Assembly: GCA_937898635.1 (NCBI GenBank)
Contig: CALEJW010000026.1
Span: 1 to 19,673, forward strand
Direction of reading: 5' to 3'
Length of the DNA stretch: 19,673 nt
DNA from: an uncultured Pseudomonadota bacterium
Lineage (GTDB): Bacteria > Pseudomonadota > Gammaproteobacteria > Burkholderiales > Usitatibacteraceae
Below the pieces are notes generated by a model. It saw only the letters and a list, made by a program, of their open reading frames with translations, was not told the origin of the DNA and made no database searches. A program made the position numbers and the translations under genes. This document shows positions 13,934 to 19,673 of the stretch, one piece after another (the stretch's first letter is position 1; each line of letters starts with the position of its first letter).

Positions 13934-14003
13934 TGCGCTTCAGGGCCGCCCCGTAGGGTGGCCGTCCCGCCCCTCTCCGGGGCCGCTTCGCATCGGAGAC
14001 CGC

Positions 14004-15170
14004 TTGCCGTTCGACCTGGACCTCCCCGAGGAGCTCGACCAGCTTCGCGCCAGCGCGAGGCGACTGTGCGAAACCGAGCTCTCCCCGCGCGCCGCCGAGA
14101 TCGACCGCGCGAACGAGTTTCCCGCCGACATGTGGGCGAAACTCGGCGGGCTGGGCCTGCTCGGCATGACGGTGCCCGAGGAATACGGCGGCACCGGCCT
14201 GGGCTACCTCGCGCACGTCATCGCCATGGAAGAGGTCTCGCGCGCCTCGGCCTCCGTGGGCCTGTCCTACGGCGCGCACTCGAACCTCTGCGTGAACAAC
14301 CTCTACCTCAACGGGAGCGAGGCGCAACGGAAAAAGTACCTGCCGAAGCTCTGCTCGGGCGAGCACGTGGGCGCGCTCGCGATGAGCGAGCCCGGCGCGG
14401 GCTCCGACGTGGTGGGCTCCATGGCCTGCCGGGCGGAGAGGAAGGGCGATCGCTGGATCGCCAACGGCTCCAAGATGTGGATCACCAACGGCCCCGAGGC
14501 GAGCGTGCTCCTCGTGTACATGCGCACGGCGCCGAAGGACGAGGGCTCGAAGGCGATGACCGCCTTCATCGTGGAAAAGGGCATGAAGGGCTTTTCCACC
14601 GCGCAGAAGCTCGACAAGCTCGGCATGCGCGGCTCCAACACCTGCGAGCTGGTCTTCGCCGACTGCGAGATCCCCGCGGAAAACGTGCTGGGCCAGGTGA
14701 ACGGCGGCTCGCGCGTGCTCATGAAGGGCCTGGACACGGAGCGCTGCGTGCTCTCCGGCGGTCCCGTGGGGATCATGCAGGCGGCACTCGACCTCGTGGT
14801 CCCCTACATGCACGAGAGGAAGCAGTTCGGCCGCCCCATTGGCACCTTCGAGCTCATGCAGGGCAAGCTCGCCGACATGTACGTGAAGCTGCAGGCCTCG
14901 CGCGCCTTCGCCTACCGGGTCGCGGAATCCCTCGACGCCGGGCGCGGCCGGGCCGCGCGCAAGGACGCCGCGGCGTGCCTGCTCTTCGCCTCCGAGAACG
15001 CGGTCCAGGTGGCGCTGGAGGCGATCCAGGCCCTCGGCGGCAACGGCTACATCAACGAATTCCCCGCCGGGCGGCTGCTTCGCGACGCGAAGCTCTACGA
15101 CATCGGCGCCGGCACCAACGAGATCCGCAGGATGCTGATCGGGCGCGAGCTCTTCGAGGAGAGCGCCTGA
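14004..15170 (+). CDS. ivd: Isovaleryl-CoA dehydrogenase
   Basis: This 388-residue FAD-dependent acyl-CoA dehydrogenase oxidises isovaleryl-CoA to 3-methylcrotonyl-CoA in leucine catabolism and passes electrons to ETF. The diagnostic feature is the catalytic base. The Glu of most family members (in IYEGT) is replaced by Ala369 in IGAGTNE, while Glu246 in LDTERCVLSGGPVG occupies the position used by isovaleryl-CoA dehydrogenase. FAD/substrate motifs LAMSEPGAGSDV, MWITNGPEA and ALGGNGYINEFPAGRLLRDAKLYDIG are also IVD-like. Start is TTG at 14004, with GGAG five bases upstream; this gives the normal family length, and the next in-frame ATG would remove about 40 conserved residues. It heads the plus-strand catabolic run ending in MccB, the next-but-one enzyme family of the pathway. 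Confidence 0.93.
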   Translation: MPFDLDLPEELDQLRASARRLCETELSPRAAEIDRANEFPADMWAKLGGLGLLGMTVPEEYGGTGLGYLAHVIAMEEVSRASASVGLSYGAHSNLCVNNLYLNGSEAQRKKYLPKLCSGEHVGALAMSEPGAGSDVVGSMACRAERKGDRWIANGSKMWITNGPEASVLLVYMRTAPKDEGSKAMTAFIVEKGMKGFSTAQKLDKLGMRGSNTCELVFADCEIPAENVLGQVNGGSRVLMKGLDTERCVLSGGPVGIMQAALDLVVPYMHERKQFGRPIGTFELMQGKLADMYVKLQASRAFAYRVAESLDAGRGRAARKDAAACLLFASENAVQVALEAIQALGGNGYINEFPAGRLLRDAKLYDIGAGTNEIRRMLIGRELFEESA

Positions 15171-15219
15171 CGGGCCGGGAAGCCGGCATTTCGACGAACG
15201 CAACGCAAGGAGGCAGGCG

Positions 15220-16404
<1,185 letters not shown>

Positions 16405-16446
16405 CCGCAACACCGCCACACGGACTCACCAGGGAAGGAAGCACGC

Positions 16447-17625
16447 ATGTCGGAATCGATCGTCATCGTCGGCGCCAAGCGAACACCCATCGGCGCCATG
16501 CAAGGCAAGTTCAACTCTCTCGCCGCCCACCAGCTCGGCGCGGTGGCCATCAAGGCCGCCCTCGAGCAGGCCGGCGTCGGCCCCACGGAGGTCGACGACC
16601 TCATCATGGGCTGCGTCCTGCCCGCGGGACAGGGCCAGGCGCCGGCCCGCCAGGCCGCGCTCGGCGCCGGGCTCGACAAGTCGACCCCCTGCACCACGAT
16701 CAACAAGATGTGCGGCTCGGGCATGAAGGCCGCGATGATGGGCGTGGACGAGATCCTCTCCGGGGACGCGACGGTGGTCGTCGCCGGCGGCATGGAATCC
16801 ATGACCAACGCGCCGCACCTCCTTCCCAAGGCGCGCGGCGGCTACCGCTACGGCCACCAGCGGGTGCTCGACCACATGGCCTTCGACGGGCTGGAGAACG
16901 CCTACGACGGCAAGCCCATGGGCCACTTCGCGGACAAGACCGCGGAGAAGTACGGCTTCACGCGCGAGCAGATGGACGCCTACGCGAAGGAGTCCACGGC
17001 GCGGGCCGTGAACGCCTCGAAGACGGGCCTCTTCGCCGACGAGATCGCCCCGGTGACGGTGAGCGGCCGCAAGGGCGACGAGGTCGTGAAGGACGACGAG
17101 ACGCCCTTCACGGTGAACGTGGAGAAGATCGCGACGCTGCGCCCCGCGTTCAACAAGGACGGCACCGTGACCGCGGCCACCTCCTCGTCGATCTCCGACG
17201 GCGCCGCGGCCCTGGTGCTGATGAAGGAGTCGGAGGCGAAGAAGCGCGGCGCCAAGCCGCTGGCGCGCATCGTCGCGCAGGCCTCCAACGCCCACGAGCC
17301 CGAGTGGTTCACCACGGCCCCCGTCGGGGCGATCCAGAAGGTGCTCGCCAAGGCCGGCTGGAAGGCTTCCGACGTGGACCTCTTCGAGGTGAACGAGGCC
17401 TTCGCGGTCGTCGCCATGGCGGCCATGAAGGACATCGGCATCGCCGCCGACAAGGTCAACGTGAACGGCGGCGCGGTGGCCCTGGGCCACCCCATCGGCG
17501 CCACGGGCGCGCGCATCCTCACCACCCTCATCTACGCCCTGAGGAAGAGAGGCCTCAGGAAAGGCCTGGCGGCGCTCTGCATCGGCGGGGGCGAAGCCAC
17601 GGCGGTCGCGCTGGAGGTCCTATGA
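16447..17625 (+). CDS. Acetyl-CoA acetyltransferase (thiolase), second of tandem pair
   Basis: This 392-residue thiolase has the complete triad Cys89 (NKMCGSGMKA), His348 (GHPIGATG) and Cys378 (CIGGGEA), numbered almost as in PhaA. It has ATG with GGAAGG upstream. It is clearly homologous to the preceding gene but differs through most of its length: the covering loop reads SMTNAPHLLPKARGGYRYGH here against SMSRGAYFLPSARWGQRMG there. The pair is therefore not a recent duplication, and the two may prefer different chain lengths. The stop overlaps the next ATG in ATGA, coupling it to the TfoX-domain gene. Whether it is an acetoacetyl-CoA thiolase or a broader 3-ketoacyl-CoA thiolase is not settled. 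Confidence 0.92.
   Translation: MSESIVIVGAKRTPIGAMQGKFNSLAAHQLGAVAIKAALEQAGVGPTEVDDLIMGCVLPAGQGQAPARQAALGAGLDKSTPCTTINKMCGSGMKAAMMGVDEILSGDATVVVAGGMESMTNAPHLLPKARGGYRYGHQRVLDHMAFDGLENAYDGKPMGHFADKTAEKYGFTREQMDAYAKESTARAVNASKTGLFADEIAPVTVSGRKGDEVVKDDETPFTVNVEKIATLRPAFNKDGTVTAATSSSISDGAAALVLMKESEAKKRGAKPLARIVAQASNAHEPEWFTTAPVGAIQKVLAKAGWKASDVDLFEVNEAFAVVAMAAMKDIGIAADKVNVNGGAVALGHPIGATGARILTTLIYALRKRGLRKGLAALCIGGGEATAVALEVL
17463..17508 (+). repeat. 46-bp direct repeat, copy 2 (thiolase His motif)
   Basis: This is the second copy of the repeat at 16242-16287, 1221 bases away in the same orientation and same reading frame of the paralogous thiolase. It differs at one base. Confidence 0.8.
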
Positions 17626-17897
17626 ACTCGATCACCATCACCCCCATCGAAAGCTCGCCCGGCATCGGGCCCAACCTCGCCTCGGACCTCCGCGGCGTCG
17701 GCATCGACACGCTCGAAGCCCTCATGCGCGTGGGCTTCTGGGACGCGTGGCAGCAGCTTCGCCGCGCCAACCCCGAGCGCGACTGCCTGCCCTCCTGCCT
17801 CGCGCTCGCGGGCGCGGTGGCGGGCGTGCGCTGGAACCACCTTCCCCCGAAGGTCCGCGCCGACATCCGCCAGCGCGTGAAAGCCGCGCGCGAATGA
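17622..17897 (+). CDS. Stand-alone TfoX C-terminal-domain protein
   Basis: This small 91-residue protein corresponds to the TfoX C-terminal domain alone (Pfam TfoX_C type). PGIGPNLASDLRGVGIDTLEALMRVG (13-38) is the helix-hairpin-helix-like part and AGAVAGVRWNHLPP (63-76) the family's second signature. The N-terminal TfoX domain found in the competence regulator Sxy/TfoX is absent. Such single-domain proteins are widespread and uncharacterised; a competence role is not supported here. The ATG overlaps the thiolase stop (ATGA) and its own stop overlaps the lipoprotein ATG (ATGA), so expression is coupled to the catabolic operon. Confidence 0.8.
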   Translation: MNSITITPIESSPGIGPNLASDLRGVGIDTLEALMRVGFWDAWQQLRRANPERDCLPSCLALAGAVAGVRWNHLPPKVRADIRQRVKAARE

Positions 17898-18133
17898 GGC
17901 CCCGCCTCGTTCTCGCCGCGACCCTCCTCCTCGCCTTCGCCGCCGGCGGTTGCGGGAAGAAGGAGACGCCCGCGGTGGACGCCGCCACGGAGCAGAAGGA
18001 GGCGCTGGAGCGTGCGAAGCAAGGCGCCTTCGGCACCCAGGTGAAGGCATTGGAGGACGCGAAGACCCTCGGCGCGGACCTCGACCGCAAGGCGCGGGAG
18101 GCAGTCGAGAAGGCCGAGCAGGACGCGAAGTAG
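17894..18133 (+). CDS. Small putative lipoprotein with coiled-coil-like tail
   Basis: This 79-residue protein has a lipoprotein signal peptide: MRPR, a hydrophobic stretch to residue 17, then AGGC with Cys20 as the likely lipidated residue (the -3 position is Ala, not the usual Leu). The mature part is charged and alanine-rich, with helical heptad-like spacing in QKEALERAKQ and REAVEKAEQDAK. No known family is recognised. The start is fixed by the ATGA overlap with the TfoX-domain gene, and it ends 13 bases before the next acyl-CoA dehydrogenase. It is probably a small envelope protein carried in the operon; its function is unknown. Confidence 0.7.
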   Translation: MRPRLVLAATLLLAFAAGGCGKKETPAVDAATEQKEALERAKQGAFGTQVKALEDAKTLGADLDRKAREAVEKAEQDAK

Positions 18134-18146
18134 GCGCGCGAAGTCC

Positions 18147-19301
<1,155 letters not shown>

Positions 19302-19326
19302 TCCCCTCCCCCGCCGCAAGCGCCCC

Positions 19327-19673
19327 ATGCCCCGACTCAAGACGCGACTGGACACCGGCTCGGAGGATTTCCGCGCCAACCGCGAGCACCACGCCGCGCT
19401 CGCCGCCGACCTTCGCGAGAAGGTGGCGAAGATCGCCGCCGGCGGCGGCCCCGAGGCGCAGAAGAAGCACACGGACCGCGGCAAGCTCCTGCCGCGCGAG
19501 CGCGTGCGCGGGCTCCTCGATCCCGGCTCGCCCTTCCTCGAGTTCTCCCAGCTCGCGGCCTTCGGGCTCTACGGCGACGAGGCCCCGTCGGCCGGGATCA
19601 TCACCGGCATCGGCCGCGTCGAGGGGCGCGAGGTCGTGGTGATCGCGAACGACGCCACGGTGAAGGGCGGCAC
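19327..19673 (+). CDS. mccB: Methylcrotonyl-CoA carboxylase carboxyltransferase (beta) subunit, N-terminal part, cut by window end
   Basis: The first 115 codons of a biotin-dependent carboxyltransferase subunit are present, and the frame is open at the window end. With the biotinylated alpha subunit it carboxylates 3-methylcrotonyl-CoA, two steps after isovaleryl-CoA formation and directly after isovaleryl-CoA dehydrogenase. Visible family features are RANREHHAALAADLREKV (N-terminal helix), HTDRGKLLPRERVRGLLDPG, the FLEFSQLAAFGLYGD segment typical of MCC-beta rather than propionyl-CoA carboxylase, SAGIITGIGRVEGR and NDATVKGG. The ATG at 19327 lies 25 bases after the preceding stop. The alpha subunit, 3-methylglutaconyl-CoA hydratase and HMG-CoA lyase are expected beyond the edge. 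Confidence 0.9.
   Translation, partial: MPRLKTRLDTGSEDFRANREHHAALAADLREKVAKIAAGGGPEAQKKHTDRGKLLPRERVRGLLDPGSPFLEFSQLAAFGLYGDEAPSAGIITGIGRVEGREVVVIANDATVKGG

Noticed and set aside
13862..14003. GCGCG-ATT-CGCGC (near 13886-13898) as a terminator after the SDR gene
   Set aside because: The stem is only 5 bp with a 3-base loop and there is no T-run; such matches are expected by chance in this GC-rich DNA.

Overview
The window is a very GC-rich (about 70% by eye), densely coded bacterial segment. Third-position G/C is so strong that long spurious open frames run antisense to most genes. Gene content and protein style suggest a Betaproteobacterium (Burkholderiales, Rhodocyclales or Usitatibacter-like). 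Supporting features are a LivGHMKF cassette between two AMP-forming acyl-CoA ligases, an isovaleryl-CoA dehydrogenase beside tandem thiolases, an HSD10-like SDR and a TfoX C-terminal-domain protein. The lineage is inference. No RNA genes, CRISPR arrays, insertion sequences or phage genes were seen, and no gene-free stretch exceeds 300 bases.

Region 1 (1-2825) is ferric-iron import. It holds the C-terminal part of a permease (+), a periplasmic Fe3+-binding protein (-) and an ATPase (+). The three genes are not co-directional: the permease converges on the binding protein, which diverges from the ATPase. The divergent gap is AT-rich. It carries a near-consensus promoter for the binding protein with a Fur-like box filling its spacer, two inverted repeats, and a TATAAT placed so that the ATPase mRNA could be leaderless.

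Region 2 (2843-11199, all -) is one seven-gene operon in transcription order: long-chain-type acyl-CoA ligase, livG, livH, livM, livK, livF, PaaK-family ligase. Junctions are tight, several by 1-4 base overlaps. The two exceptions flank livK, and both gaps hold GC-rich hairpins, one capped by a cUUCGg tetraloop in the mRNA. The layout suggests uptake of a carboxylic acid by a branched-chain-amino-acid-type ABC importer followed by CoA activation. The substrate cannot be read from sequence.

Region 3 (11200-12987) contains a divergent Crp/Fnr-family regulator, whose intergenic region has a CRP-spaced inverted repeat about 41-43 bases upstream of a candidate start for the ligase-liv operon. It also contains a convergent MBL-fold hydrolase whose stop codon interlocks with the regulator's at CTAG.

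Region 4 (13097-19673, all +) is acyl-CoA catabolism: HSD10-like SDR, isovaleryl-CoA dehydrogenase, two thiolases, a TfoX C-terminal-domain protein, a small lipoprotein, a second acyl-CoA dehydrogenase, and the start of methylcrotonyl-CoA carboxylase beta subunit, cut by the window end. Isovaleryl-CoA dehydrogenase and MccB are consecutive steps of leucine breakdown, and thiolase cleaves the acetoacetyl-CoA at the end. Together with region 2 the locus looks like an import, CoA-activation and beta-oxidation/leucine-isovalerate island under a Crp/Fnr-type switch, next to a Fur-controlled iron importer.
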